Shown: positions 43,462 to 52,143, numbered from the stretch's first letter. The stretch is DNA of 64,000 nt from Coprenecus sp949297365 (GCA_963931055.1 OZ006987.1:2441121-2505120); one strand, 5' to 3'. Translations and numbers: made by a program. Notes: generated by a model from the letters alone, not told the origin.

Positions 43462-44604
43462 ATGGATTTTAAACTCACACCTACGCAGTCGCTTTTCAGG
43501 CAGATGATCAGAGAATTTGCCGAGAAGGAAGTAAAGCCTCTGGCTGCAGAGATAGACGAGCAGGAGAGGTTTCCCATAGAGACAGTCCAGAAGATGGCGC
43601 CTCTGGGACTTTTCGGTATACCTCTTCCCGTTGAGTACGGCGGAGCAGGAGGAGACAATATAATGTACACCATCGCAGTAGAGGAGCTTTCGAGAGTATG
43701 CGCCACGACAGGCGTAGTGCTTTCGGCCCATACATCCCTCTGCCTGGCACCTATTTTCGAGAACGGAACGGAGGAGCAGAAGCGCAAGTACCTGCCCAAA
43801 TTAGCATCAGGCGAATGGCTTGGAGCATTCGGCCTGACCGAGCCCAACGCCGGTACTGACGCGTCCGCACAGCAGACCACAGCTGTTCTCGACGGAGACG
43901 AGTGGGTGCTCAACGGCAACAAGATATTCATCACCAATGCCGGACACGCACATGTCTATGTAATCTTCGCCATGACTGACAAATCCTTGAAGAACAAGGG
44001 TATATCCGCGTTTATCGTGGAGGCCGGCACTCCCGGTTTCGAGGTGGGCAAGAAGGAGCTGAAGATGGGTATCAGGGGCTCCGCTACAGCTGAGCTGATC
44101 TTCTCCGACTGCCGCATACCCAAGGGCAATCTGCTCGGCAAGGTGGGTGGCGGATTCGCCATCGCGATGAAGACCCTTGACGGAGGCCGTATCGGTATCG
44201 CATCTCAGGCCCTCGGTATAGCCCAGGGTGCTCTTGACGAGACTGTCAAGTACACCATGGAACGCAAGCAGTTCGGCAAGTCGCTCTCCCAGTTCCAGAA
44301 TACCCAGTTCCAGATGGCCGACCTGAAGACCAAGGTGGAGGCCTCCCGTCTGCTGGTGCGTTCGGCAGCCTTCAAGAAGGACTGCAAGGAGCCGTATTCG
44401 GCAGATGCCGCTATGGCCAAGCTCTTTGCGGCTGAGACGGCCATGGAAGTGACCACAAAGGCCGTGCAGTTCCACGGAGGCTACGGCTACACCCGTGAGT
44501 ATCCCGTGGAGCGCATGATGCGTGATGCCAAGATCACCGAGATCTACGAGGGAACATCCGAAGTTCAGAGAATGGTGATTGCAGCCAGTATGTTTAAAAA
44601 GTAA
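43462..44604 (+). CDS. bcd: butyryl-CoA dehydrogenase
   Basis: A 380-residue FAD acyl-CoA dehydrogenase that reduces crotonyl-CoA to butyryl-CoA with electrons from EtfAB. Signatures: GAFGLTEPNAGTDASAQQT (FAD/substrate), GIRGSATAELIFSDCRIP, QFGKSLSQFQ, and the catalytic base Glu at about residue 363 in EIYEGTSEVQRMVIA. It belongs to the short-chain class seen in butyrate pathways. With the etfB-etfA genes directly downstream it may be an electron-bifurcating complex, which the sequence alone cannot settle. Confidence 0.95.
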   Translation: MDFKLTPTQSLFRQMIREFAEKEVKPLAAEIDEQERFPIETVQKMAPLGLFGIPLPVEYGGAGGDNIMYTIAVEELSRVCATTGVVLSAHTSLCLAPIFENGTEEQKRKYLPKLASGEWLGAFGLTEPNAGTDASAQQTTAVLDGDEWVLNGNKIFITNAGHAHVYVIFAMTDKSLKNKGISAFIVEAGTPGFEVGKKELKMGIRGSATAELIFSDCRIPKGNLLGKVGGGFAIAMKTLDGGRIGIASQALGIAQGALDETVKYTMERKQFGKSLSQFQNTQFQMADLKTKVEASRLLVRSAAFKKDCKEPYSADAAMAKLFAAETAMEVTTKAVQFHGGYGYTREYPVERMMRDAKITEIYEGTSEVQRMVIAASMFKK

Positions 44605-44616
44605 AATCAGTAGAGT

Positions 44617-45402
44617 ATGAATATAGTAGTTTGTATCAAGCAGGTTCCGGATACTACCGAGATAAAGATCAATCCCGTGACCGGTACACTGATCAGGGAC
44701 GGTGTGCCCAGTATTATGAACCCCGATGACAAGGGCGGACTGGAGATGGCTCTCCGTCTCAAGGATCAGTACGGTGCCCACGTTACAGTAATAACCATGG
44801 GACCTCCCCAGGCCGACCAGATACTCAGGGAAGCCTTCGCAATGGGTGTAGACAGGGCAATCCTTTTGACAGATAGAAAATTCGCAGGCGCGGACACTCT
44901 CGCTACTTCCAATGCTCTTGCCGGTGCTCTCCGGACTCTCGAATGGGACTTGATTATTACCGGACGCCAGGCCATAGACGGTGACACTGCCCAGGTGGGA
45001 CCTCAGACTGCAGAGCATCTGGATATTCCCCAGGTCTCCTATGTATGCGGCCTTGAGGTGGAGAAAGGCGGCCAGGCACTCAGAGTCACCAGGGAGACAG
45101 AGGACGGAGTACAGATACTTGAGGCGCAGATGCCCTGCCTTCTGACAGTGCTGTCTTCTGCGGTAAAGCCCAGGTACATGAGTGCTCCCGGTATTGTAGA
45201 GGCTTACAATAAGAACGTGGAGATCTGGAGTGCGGACAAGATAGACGTGGACGAGACCAAGCTCGGTCTGAAAGGCTCGCCTACCAAGGTACTCAAGGCC
45301 TTTACCAAGGGTCTCAAGGCTCCCGGAGAGGTGTTCGAGGTCGATCCCGAGGAGGCAGTAGGCATCATCGTTTCCAGACTGAAAGAGAAATTCATTATCT
45401 AA
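44617..45402 (+). CDS. etfB: electron transfer flavoprotein, beta subunit
   Basis: A 261-residue beta subunit of EtfAB, which passes electrons to or from Bcd. The N-terminus NIVVCIKQVPDTTEIKINPVTGTLIRDGVPSIMNPDDKGGLEMAL is characteristic, and the nucleotide site is formed by VITMGPPQADQILREAFAMGVDRAILLTDR and GRQAIDGDTAQVGPQTAEHL. Bifurcating EtfB proteins keep a second FAD in this subunit, and the intact binding segments are compatible with that. Twelve bp after bcd, 19 bp before etfA. Confidence 0.95.
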   Translation: MNIVVCIKQVPDTTEIKINPVTGTLIRDGVPSIMNPDDKGGLEMALRLKDQYGAHVTVITMGPPQADQILREAFAMGVDRAILLTDRKFAGADTLATSNALAGALRTLEWDLIITGRQAIDGDTAQVGPQTAEHLDIPQVSYVCGLEVEKGGQALRVTRETEDGVQILEAQMPCLLTVLSSAVKPRYMSAPGIVEAYNKNVEIWSADKIDVDETKLGLKGSPTKVLKAFTKGLKAPGEVFEVDPEEAVGIIVSRLKEKFII

Positions 45403-45421
45403 CACCGTAAATTTGAGCAAT

Positions 45422-46429
45422 ATGAATAATAAAAGTGATTATAAGAACGTATATGTGTTCGCGGAGCAGAGAGGCGGTGTTGTTCAGTCTGTCGCTCTTG
45501 AGCTTATAGGAAAGGCCCGTGACCTGGCCGATGCCCTCGGAGAGAAGGTGGTGGCCATCCTCGCCGGCTACAATGTAGAGCCTCTTATCCAGACTCTGTT
45601 CGAGTACGGAGCGGACGAGGTTGTGGTGACTGATCACCCGGAGTTGAAGGACTATGTAACTGAGGAATACGCCCAGGCTGTTTCCCAGATTATCGATGCG
45701 GTACGCCCCAACATAGTGCTTTTCGGAGCCACTACTATCGGACGTGACCTTGCACCCAGGCTTTCGGCCCGTCTGGCAACCGGTCTCACCGCTGACTGCA
45801 CCAAGCTGGAGATATCCGAGGACAAGCAGCTGATGATGACCCGTCCCGCTTTCGGCGGCAACCTCATGGCCACCATCATGTGTACGGAGCACCGTCCCCA
45901 GATGTCCACAGTCCGTCCCGGTGTGATGCCCAAGCGTGACCCCGAGCCCGGCCGTACAGGCTCTATAGTACGTTTTGAGACCAAGTTTGACCACTCCAAG
46001 ATCAAAGTGAGACTTATAGAGGAGATCAAGGAGGAGAAGAACAAAGTGGATATCTCCGAGGCCAAGATTCTCGTGTCCGGAGGCCGTGGTGTCGGTTGCA
46101 AGGAGGGATTTGCCAAACTCGAAGAGCTTGCGGATGTACTTGGAGCTCAGGTGTCCGCATCCCGTGCGATGGTGGATGCCGGCATCATGCCTCATGACCG
46201 TCAGGTGGGCCAGACTGGAAAGACAGTCCGTCCTGACCTTTATCTTGCCCTCGGTATTTCAGGCGCCATCCAGCATCTTGCCGGTATGGAGGAGTCGGAC
46301 TATATCGTAGCGGTCAACAAGGACAAGTTCGCGCCTATCTTCAGCGTGTCCGATATCGGAATAGTAGGGGATGTCAACAAGATAGTGCCTCTGCTGACTG
46401 AAAGACTCAGAAAAGAAATGCAGAAATAA
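45422..46429 (+). CDS. etfA: electron transfer flavoprotein, alpha subunit
   Basis: A 335-residue alpha subunit. The ATG at 45422 is used; a TTG codon 9 bp upstream is less likely. The C-terminal FAD domain has LVSGGRGVGCKEGFAKLEELADVLGAQVSASRAMVDAGIMPHDRQVGQTGKTVRPDLYLALGISGAIQHLAGM in order, given here as spaced landmarks SGGRGVG, SRAMVDAG, QVGQTGKTV and GISGAIQH. It partners EtfB and completes the Bcd-Etf module. Its stop codon overlaps the ATG of the serpin gene (TAATG). Confidence 0.94.
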   Translation: MNNKSDYKNVYVFAEQRGGVVQSVALELIGKARDLADALGEKVVAILAGYNVEPLIQTLFEYGADEVVVTDHPELKDYVTEEYAQAVSQIIDAVRPNIVLFGATTIGRDLAPRLSARLATGLTADCTKLEISEDKQLMMTRPAFGGNLMATIMCTEHRPQMSTVRPGVMPKRDPEPGRTGSIVRFETKFDHSKIKVRLIEEIKEEKNKVDISEAKILVSGGRGVGCKEGFAKLEELADVLGAQVSASRAMVDAGIMPHDRQVGQTGKTVRPDLYLALGISGAIQHLAGMEESDYIVAVNKDKFAPIFSVSDIGIVGDVNKIVPLLTERLRKEMQK

Positions 46430-47610
46430 TGAGAAAATCCATGTATATGATGCTTGCCGCAGCAATGGCGCTGATGCCTTTGGCGGCGCAGGCTGACGAC
46501 AATATCAAAGGAGGGACTGCCGGAGCAGTTCCCTCTTTTGCTTTCGGGCTGTTTCAGGATGTCGTCTCCAATGACGGCTCGGACATAGTATTCATCTCTC
46601 CCATGAGTGCGTCACTGGCCCTGTCCATGACAGCCAACGGCGCTTCGGAGACTACGCAGCAGGAGATTCTGTCCGCCCTGGGTTTTGACTGCTCCATAAA
46701 GGAAGTCAACGAATACAACCGCAGTGTTATGGACCTCTTCGCGTCAGAGCCGGACGGAGTGGAGCTCAATGCAGCCAATTCCATCTGGGTGTCCGACGCA
46801 TTTCCCCTCAAAGGCAGATTCTGCAGGAAGGTCAGGAAGAATTACGATGCGATGGTGACCAACCTGGATTTTGCCGATCCTGCATCTGTGTCCGTCATCA
46901 ACCGGTGGTGTGCTGACAATACTGCCGGCCGTATCGACAAGATGATAGAGGCCATTGATCCGACGACACAGCTCTATCTGCTCAATGCACTGTACTTTAA
47001 AGGGCTGTGGACGACACCCTTCGATGCAGCCCTTACCCGTGAGGATACTTTCCACGGGGACAGCAACGACTCGCAGGTCAAGTTCATGCACAATAAGGCC
47101 CATTTCCCTTACTATATGGGCTCAGAAGGTTCCATGGTCGAGCTTCCCTATGGTGAAGACAGGAATTTCGTAATGGACGTGATTATTCCGGCTGACGGGG
47201 TCTCTGTGGATGAGTTTGTCGCCGGACTGGACAATGAGTTGCTCGGCAAGTTTTCCGCCGGTCTCCAGACCGGTGAGATAAGGCTGATGCTGCCGTCTTT
47301 CAAGGCCGAATACGAGATATTCCTCAACGCAGCCCTGCAGAGGCTGGGCATGAAGGAGGCATTTACCTCATCGGCGGACTTCTCGGCTATGTCCAAGGAT
47401 AATCTGATGATCAGTGAGGTTAAGCAGAAGACATTTATCGAGGTCAATGAGGAGGGTTCGGAGGCTGCTGCCATTACATCCGTAGGCATGATGCGTACCT
47501 CATTAGGTCCAGAGCCTTTCAGTTTTACTGTTGACCGCCCGTTCGTGTTCCTTATCCGCGAGCGTACCTCCGGCACACTCCTCTTCATGGGAATCGTCCG
47601 CAATCTGTAG
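46429..47610 (+). CDS. exported serpin-family protease inhibitor
   Basis: A 393-residue serpin with signal peptide MRKSMYMMLAAAMALMPLAAQA, so probably periplasmic, outer-membrane or secreted. Serpin landmarks are complete: FISPMSASLALSMTANGA, LNALYFKGLWTTPFD, and the reactive-centre loop hinge EEGSEAAAITS starting at G343. A hinge of small residues is what inhibitory serpins need. The standard count from P15 puts P1 near T357/R356. The distal FSFTVDRPFVFLIRERTSGTLLFMGIV is conserved. The start overlaps the etfA stop, so it is translated with a fermentation operon, an unexpected pairing. It may protect against host or self proteases during peptide feeding. Confidence 0.9.
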   Translation: MRKSMYMMLAAAMALMPLAAQADDNIKGGTAGAVPSFAFGLFQDVVSNDGSDIVFISPMSASLALSMTANGASETTQQEILSALGFDCSIKEVNEYNRSVMDLFASEPDGVELNAANSIWVSDAFPLKGRFCRKVRKNYDAMVTNLDFADPASVSVINRWCADNTAGRIDKMIEAIDPTTQLYLLNALYFKGLWTTPFDAALTREDTFHGDSNDSQVKFMHNKAHFPYYMGSEGSMVELPYGEDRNFVMDVIIPADGVSVDEFVAGLDNELLGKFSAGLQTGEIRLMLPSFKAEYEIFLNAALQRLGMKEAFTSSADFSAMSKDNLMISEVKQKTFIEVNEEGSEAAAITSVGMMRTSLGPEPFSFTVDRPFVFLIRERTSGTLLFMGIVRNL

Positions 47611-47637
47611 CGGCTTCAATCAATGTAGAATCTATAG

Positions 47638-47677
47638 AATTGACTTCGTGGTTTCGCAGTGCACCACGAAGTCAATT
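47638..47677 (+). terminator. long-stem terminator after the lysine operon and serpin
   Basis: AATTGACTTCGTGGT (47638-47652) pairs perfectly with ACCACGAAGTCAATT (47663-47677) around a 10-nt loop. Only a short T-rich tail follows. It closes the roughly 15-kb operon. Confidence 0.6.
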
Positions 47678-47719
47678 TGTTAAAGAAAGTATGAGGAATA
47701 TTCCGCGCATTGTCATAAA

Positions 47720-47733
47720 ATTGCGTAAATCTG
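47720..47733. repeat. candidate left attachment site
   Basis: ATTGCGTAAATCTG differs at one base from ATTGCGTTAATCTG at 52068-52081. The pair brackets the integrase and efflux genes. The 47,678-47,915 gap holds nothing else I can identify. Confidence 0.35.
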
Positions 47734-47915
47734 TATAAAGGAATATACCTCTTTGAAATCAAGAGAGTTAGAAGAATTACTTCGTTTTCAGGTAATGAGT
47801 TGGCAACCGTCCTGATTGCCGTGGTCTGCATCGCTTTGCTTGTTTGGGAAACTCTTACGGTACAAAGGTATGAAAAATATTCAGACTGAAAGGATCATTC
47901 CAAAAATTATTTTAG

Positions 47916-49121
47916 TCAGAATATTGAGCATTCATCCTTATGCAGTCTTGGTTGGAAGCAATTAACGAACAAGGAAGCCACGGTAAAGGCAACTCCTACT
48001 CCTACCACGCCTGCCCATCCGTAATGTTGCCAAAACAGACCTGAAACGAACGTACCAGCAGAACCGCCCAGGAAGTAGATGGTCATATAAACGGTATTGA
48101 CTCGGTTGATGGCGGATGCGTCGAGGGAGACCACGCTGGTCTGATTTGACAAATGGATGCATTGCATTCCTGCATCAATCAAAAGGATGGCGATTATCAT
48201 CCACAAGTAGCTGTCATTTCCAAAAAATGCCAAGAACCATGCAGCCAATACCACACATCCTCCGACAATAGAGAAGAACCTTGCGCCATACTTTTGGATA
48301 TAGCCGCTGATGAAAACCACCGTGGATGCACCTGCCAATCCGCACAAACCGAGTGCGCCGATAATATCGTCACTCGCAAAGAAAGGCTCTTGCTTCATCC
48401 GGAAAGCAAGGCAACTCCACAACGCAAAGAACGAGCCATAAGCCAATGCCGCCCTCAACGAAGCGATACGCAAGTACGGGTATTTGGCAAGCAGACGCAA
48501 CAAGGATTTCATCAGACCCGCATAATTTTCACGTGAACGAGCAGGCAGAACGGGAAGCATCTTGTAAATCATAAGAAAGCATCCGAGCATAAACACACAA
48601 GCCACAAAATAGACGGAACGCCATCCCCACATATCAGCCAGGAAACCACTTAACACCCGTGAGCCAAGAATGCCTATGAGCAGACAGGACTGTATAATCC
48701 CCACGTTGCGTACCTTGTGTGCTGGTGCTGAATGGAAAGACACCAACGGGATGAAGAACTGCGGCATAACCGAAGATGCTCCGGCAAGCAAGGATGCGCC
48801 CCACACCCAATAGATGTTAGGGGCAAGTGCTATGGCAAGCAATGCGCACGATGAAATGATATAATTGGTCAATATCAGCTGCTTTCGTGAAACCAAATCA
48901 CCAAGCGGAATGATAAATACAAGTCCGGCTACATATCCTATTTGAGTCAATGTCGCCACCATGCTGGCGGCAAAATCGCTTATTCCGAAATCTCTTGCCA
49001 TGCTGCCCAACAAAGGTTGGTTATAGTAGCAGTTGGCAACGGAAAGCCCGGTAGCAACGGCCATCAAAGCCAGCAGAGATGCCGGAATGCCTTGGTTCTC
49101 TTTCAATTCATATTTCATCAT
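47916..49121 (-). CDS. MFS efflux transporter
   Basis: A 401-residue 12-helix major facilitator. The N-terminus GLSVANCYYNQPLLGSMARDFGIS and motif A-like GDLVSRKQL are typical of the drug-efflux-type MFS proteins related to YgaY/NepI. A second-half motif-C-like GWRSVYFVACVFMLG is present. The substrate is unknown, probably a drug or metabolite. Two ATGs in tandem lie after an AGGAGG ribosome site. It is the second gene after the SMR exporter (13-bp gap), in the lower-GC element with the integrase. Codon use differs from the neighbouring lysine operon. Confidence 0.85.
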   Translation of the reverse strand: MMKYELKENQGIPASLLALMAVATGLSVANCYYNQPLLGSMARDFGISDFAASMVATLTQIGYVAGLVFIIPLGDLVSRKQLILTNYIISSCALLAIALAPNIYWVWGASLLAGASSVMPQFFIPLVSFHSAPAHKVRNVGIIQSCLLIGILGSRVLSGFLADMWGWRSVYFVACVFMLGCFLMIYKMLPVLPARSRENYAGLMKSLLRLLAKYPYLRIASLRAALAYGSFFALWSCLAFRMKQEPFFASDDIIGALGLCGLAGASTVVFISGYIQKYGARFFSIVGGCVVLAAWFLAFFGNDSYLWMIIAILLIDAGMQCIHLSNQTSVVSLDASAINRVNTVYMTIYFLGGSAGTFVSGLFWQHYGWAGVVGVGVAFTVASLFVNCFQPRLHKDECSIF

Positions 49122-49134
49122 CTATTGCCTCCTT

Positions 49135-49461
49135 TCAGTAGGAAACGATTTTCAATCCAATCAAGGAGGCAATGAGCGTGAACAGGAAGAAAAGCCGTAT
49201 GGGAGTGGCCGGCTCTTTGAATACGAATATCCCAATCAAAACCGTGCCGACCGCTCCGATACCCGTCCAAATGGCGTATGCCGTACCCAAAGGCAAAGTC
49301 TGAACCGCTTTGGCAAGTAATGTCATACTCAATACCGTAGAAGCCAAGAAACCGCTTCCCCACAGATAAAAACCAATACCTGATGCCTCTCTCGTTTTTC
49401 CCAAGCAGAATGTAAGGCTTACCTCAAACAATCCTGCCAGAAATAAGATTATCCAATTCAT
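49135..49461 (-). CDS. SMR-family exporter, SugE/Gdx-like
   Basis: A 108-residue four-helix small multidrug resistance protein. The essential membrane Glu is E13 in LAGLFEVSLTFCLGKT. The AYAIWTGIGAVGTVLIGIFVFKE segment is closer to the guanidinium-exporting Gdx/SugE subgroup than to the EmrE/Qac drug pumps, but the split is not decided by sequence inspection alone. It works as a dual-topology dimer in the inner membrane. It is the first gene of the efflux operon, with a -7 box at 49487-49494 and tandem operator-like repeats upstream. Confidence 0.88.
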   Translation of the reverse strand: MNWIILFLAGLFEVSLTFCLGKTREASGIGFYLWGSGFLASTVLSMTLLAKAVQTLPLGTAYAIWTGIGAVGTVLIGIFVFKEPATPIRLFFLFTLIASLIGLKIVSY

Positions 49462-49486
49462 ACCTATGATCTATTAAATTCGGGTG

Positions 49487-49494
49487 CAAAAGTA
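49487..49494 (-). promoter_or_regulatory. -7 box for the SMR-MFS operon
   Basis: Minus-strand TACTTTTG, an exact TAnnTTTG match. The start site would be near 49480, putting the two operator repeats at about -45 and -67. Confidence 0.5.
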
Positions 49495-49515
49495 AACAAG
49501 TAATTTCTAACCGTT

Positions 49516-49555
49516 TTTTGCATTTGGTAAAAACGGCTTTTGCATTTGACAAAAA
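49516..49555. promoter_or_regulatory. tandem operator-like repeats between Crp/Fnr gene and efflux operon
   Basis: TTTTGCATTTGGTAAAAA (49516-49533) and TTTTGCATTTGACAAAAA (49538-49555) are direct repeats with a 22-bp period, about two helical turns. Each is also an imperfect palindrome (GTTTTT...AAAAAC; CTTTTG...CAAAAAG). They sit between divergent promoters and are the natural candidate site for the adjacent regulator. Confidence 0.5.
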
Positions 49556-49590
49556 GTAGCCGTTCGTATCTGTTTCTGTGCGCTATTTTA

Positions 49591-49598
49591 TAATTTTG
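49591..49598 (+). promoter_or_regulatory. -7 box for the Crp/Fnr gene
   Basis: TAATTTTG, an exact match, 20 bp before the ATG at 49618. The operator repeats lie upstream at about -59 and -81. Confidence 0.45.
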
Positions 49599-49617
49599 CA
49601 TCACAACAAAATGACTT

Positions 49618-50181
49618 ATGGATATAAAGGAAATCATCAACCTGAGATATGCCATGCCGGATGCGTCTTTTGATAAGTTACGGCAATGCCTGACGGAAGT
49701 CTCATACCCCAAAGGATTCCAAGTGTTGGAATATGGCAAGATAGAAAAAGACATCTTTTTCATCAAGAAAGGCATTGTCCGCGCCTATACTTCGGTAGAG
49801 GGGAAAGAAATTACCTTTTGGGTCGGCAAGGAAGGGGCGACTATTGTTTCCATGAAAGGATATGTGAATGACGAACCGGGGTATGAAACAATGGAGCTGA
49901 TGGAAAATTCTGTCTTATATGTATTGGAAAGGAAAAAACTGAAAGAGTTATTCTTGGAGGATTTGCACATAGCCAATTGGGGACGGCGTTATGCGGAAAT
50001 GGAACTGCTTGCTGCCGAGGAACGGCTGATTTCCATGTTGTCAGCCGTCGCCTCGGAACGGTATCACGAGTTGTTGGAGAAAGAGCCTGATTTGTTACAG
50101 CGGTTGCCGTTAGGAAGTATCGCCACCTATTTAGGCATCACACAGGCAAGTTTGAGTAGGATTCGGGCACAAATAAAATGA
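49618..50181 (+). CDS. Crp/Fnr-family transcription regulator
   Basis: A 187-residue regulator. An N-terminal cyclic-nucleotide-binding-like jelly roll (KGFQVLEYGKIEKDIFFIKKGIVRAY, GKEITFWVGKEG) is followed by a dimer helix and a C-terminal helix-turn-helix (LGSIATYLGITQASLSRIRAQI). The residues that contact cAMP in CRP are not evident, and no Cys cluster for Fe-S is present, so the signal is unknown. It is transcribed divergently from the SMR-MFS efflux operon, which it probably controls through the tandem repeats in the shared gap. Confidence 0.85.
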   Translation: MDIKEIINLRYAMPDASFDKLRQCLTEVSYPKGFQVLEYGKIEKDIFFIKKGIVRAYTSVEGKEITFWVGKEGATIVSMKGYVNDEPGYETMELMENSVLYVLERKKLKELFLEDLHIANWGRRYAEMELLAAEERLISMLSAVASERYHELLEKEPDLLQRLPLGSIATYLGITQASLSRIRAQIK

Positions 50182-50185
50182 CGTT

Positions 50186-50623
50186 TCAACCAACTGAGGA
50201 TAGCAAGCGATTTTGGTCTGCCCCAAACACAAACTTGCTATTCTTCCGTTGGTATTGTTTACACGATTGCTTGCTGCCTAACGAGAGCCAAAGCATTTGT
50301 CTGTCTTTTCGCAAGCACAGCCTTTCCAGCAAGACATTACGCACTCTTGCGGCATTGGATGTGTTGATACGGAAAGCCAGTGCCATTACCATTGGCAACG
50401 CATACACTTCCAAATAATAACCGTTTGGCAACCTGATGCGCCTTTCCACTTCGCAAGATTGCAACACTCCGCTCCTATACACGGCTCGGATGGCGGCACG
50501 GAGTGTCTGGGCGATTACATCAAACAGCGTTACCAACTCCATTTCGCTCATCCACACATTGGCTATATCGGACGGTACGGCAACCCTGCCGCTTCCGTCC
50601 ATCGTGATTGTTGCCCGTTTCAT
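50186..50623 (-). CDS. small conserved protein linked to the integrase
   Basis: A 145-residue protein starting MKRATITMDGSGRVAVPSD. The VWMSEMELVTLFDVIAQTLRAAIRAVYRSGVL segment and EVERRIRLPNGYYLEVYALPMVMALAFRI recall small proteins that often accompany integrases in Bacteroides conjugative elements. The first part has an HTH-like look. Its function is unknown. It overlaps the integrase stop codon (ATGA), so it belongs to the mobile-element transcript. Confidence 0.6.
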   Translation of the reverse strand: MKRATITMDGSGRVAVPSDIANVWMSEMELVTLFDVIAQTLRAAIRAVYRSGVLQSCEVERRIRLPNGYYLEVYALPMVMALAFRINTSNAARVRNVLLERLCLRKDRQMLWLSLGSKQSCKQYQRKNSKFVFGADQNRLLSSVG

Positions 50624-51848
50624 ATCCCTGCCACCTTGATGTTACCGAATGACTTGCTCAACTTGTCGCCCAGCATCGTGAGGTCGTTATCCAGCTTCTC
50701 CACGGTTATCTTCGCATAGATTTGGGTCGTTTCGATGTTCGTATGTCCCAAAATGCGGCTTACGCTCTCTATCGGCATACCCTTGCAGAGAGCCAGGGTT
50801 GCGAATCCATGACGTGAGCAATGGAAGCTGATGTCCTTATTCACGCCGCATTCCCGTATCATCTTCTTCAACGGTTTGCAGATTGACCAATAGTTCAGAT
50901 TGGGGAATACCAAGTCGTTTTCTTGGAACGGTCGGTAACGCTCGATTATCTGCAAGGGGATGTCCAGCAGCTTTACTTGGAAAGGTACGCCCGTCTTGTG
51001 ACGCTTGGAGATAATCCACTTCTCGCCGTTCACCTCCACGATTCGGTCGTTGGTCAGTTCCTTGATGTCCACGAAAGAAAGGGCGGTGAAGCTCGCAAAC
51101 ACGAACAGGTCACGGATATATGCCAGTTTCGGATCTGAGAACTCGTGCGTCATCACCACCTTCAACTCATCCTCCGTCAGAAACTCACGCTCCTTGACAT
51201 TCGGGCTGATGTGGAACTGCGCAAACGGGTTTCTCGGTATCAGACCGTTGAAGTGCGCACGCATCACCACACCTTTCAGCCACATGCACTTTTCCCATAT
51301 CGTGCCGTTGCGTAATCCCGCTTCCGTGGAGAGATAGACCGCAAACTCCTTGATGAAGTCGGGAGTAAGTTCCAGCATAGACATATCGCTGCGCTTGTAG
51401 AATGACTTGATGAATGCCGCCACATAGTTCCTTGCCACTACCCTTGACTGATAGGTCGCCAGTTTCCTGTCCTTGCCGACACGCTTCTTGAACACCTCGT
51501 TCTCACGGTCGAAGGCTTTGAGCAGCGTTTCATACTCGCCGCCTATGCCTTGATAGGCGTTGCGCACCATTTCTGCCGTCACAAACGCCTCACGGTCGGA
51601 TATGCGCTGGTAGTGCTTGATGATTTGCGCCTTGATATTGTCAAGCGCAAGGTTCGTTTCCCTTGCTCTAAACTCTTGCCCTTGGCACGGTTGCCCTTTG
51701 CGTCCCAAAGCTCCTTTGCGATGCTCCGTTTGCAACTGAACTGCGCCACCGTTCCGTTGATTGTAACCCGTCCCATGATGGGGACAATTCCATTCTTCTC
51801 CTTGCTGCCGTTCGCATAGAACAGCACGCGAAATGTGCTCCTTGTCAT
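50620..51848 (-). pseudogene. IntDOT-like tyrosine recombinase, frameshifted
   Basis: An integrase of the Bacteroides conjugative-element type, about 409 residues if repaired. The N-terminus (MTRSTFRVLFYANGSKEKNG...AKGKSLE) is in one frame and the rest (ARETNLALDNIKAQIIKHYQ onward) in another. The junction is near 51666, where one C on the plus strand (G on the coding strand) seems missing from a GAGGCAAGG context. The core-binding and catalytic domains are complete: TALSFVDIKEL, where the first catalytic Arg is replaced by Ser as in IntDOT, then KTGVPF, HCSRHGFATL, LGHTNIETTQIY. It is either inactive, or the shift is a sequence error. Confidence 0.8.
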
Positions 51849-52067
51849 ACTCGTTCTTTTTTGGTTGCAAAACTATAGATCAACGAGTTAAACCTTGACA
51901 AGCAAACCTACGCAGAGCGGCGCAAACGGAACGGTGACTGTTAAATCTGCATTTCTGACGGGTAACGATTAGGAAACCGTTCTCTTTCTCCAATCCGCTT
52001 TGAAACGCTATTCAGCCCTCTATCCAACTTCCGCGATTTTCTCCTAACTACTTAATTCACAGATTAC

Positions 52068-52081
52068 ATTGCGTTAATCTG
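52068..52081. repeat. candidate right attachment site
   Basis: ATTGCGTTAATCTG, 13 of 14 identical to 47720-47733. Here it lies in the palindrome CAGATTA-CATTGCGT-TAATCTG (52060-52081 region), the inverted-arm plus central-spacer form expected of a tyrosine recombinase core site. The 51,849-52,087 gap has no gene. Confidence 0.35.
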
Positions 52082-52087
52082 CCGAAT

Positions 52088-52122
52088 TTTGGAGGTTTTT
52101 CCATAGATTTTGCGTAAGTTTG
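52088..52122 (+). promoter_or_regulatory. promoter for the potassium channel gene
   Basis: TTTG (52088-52091) and TAAGTTTG (52115-52122) with a 23-bp gap, slightly long, 22 bp before the ATG. Confidence 0.4.
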
Positions 52123-52143
52123 TAGGACAAGTAACAAGTTGCT

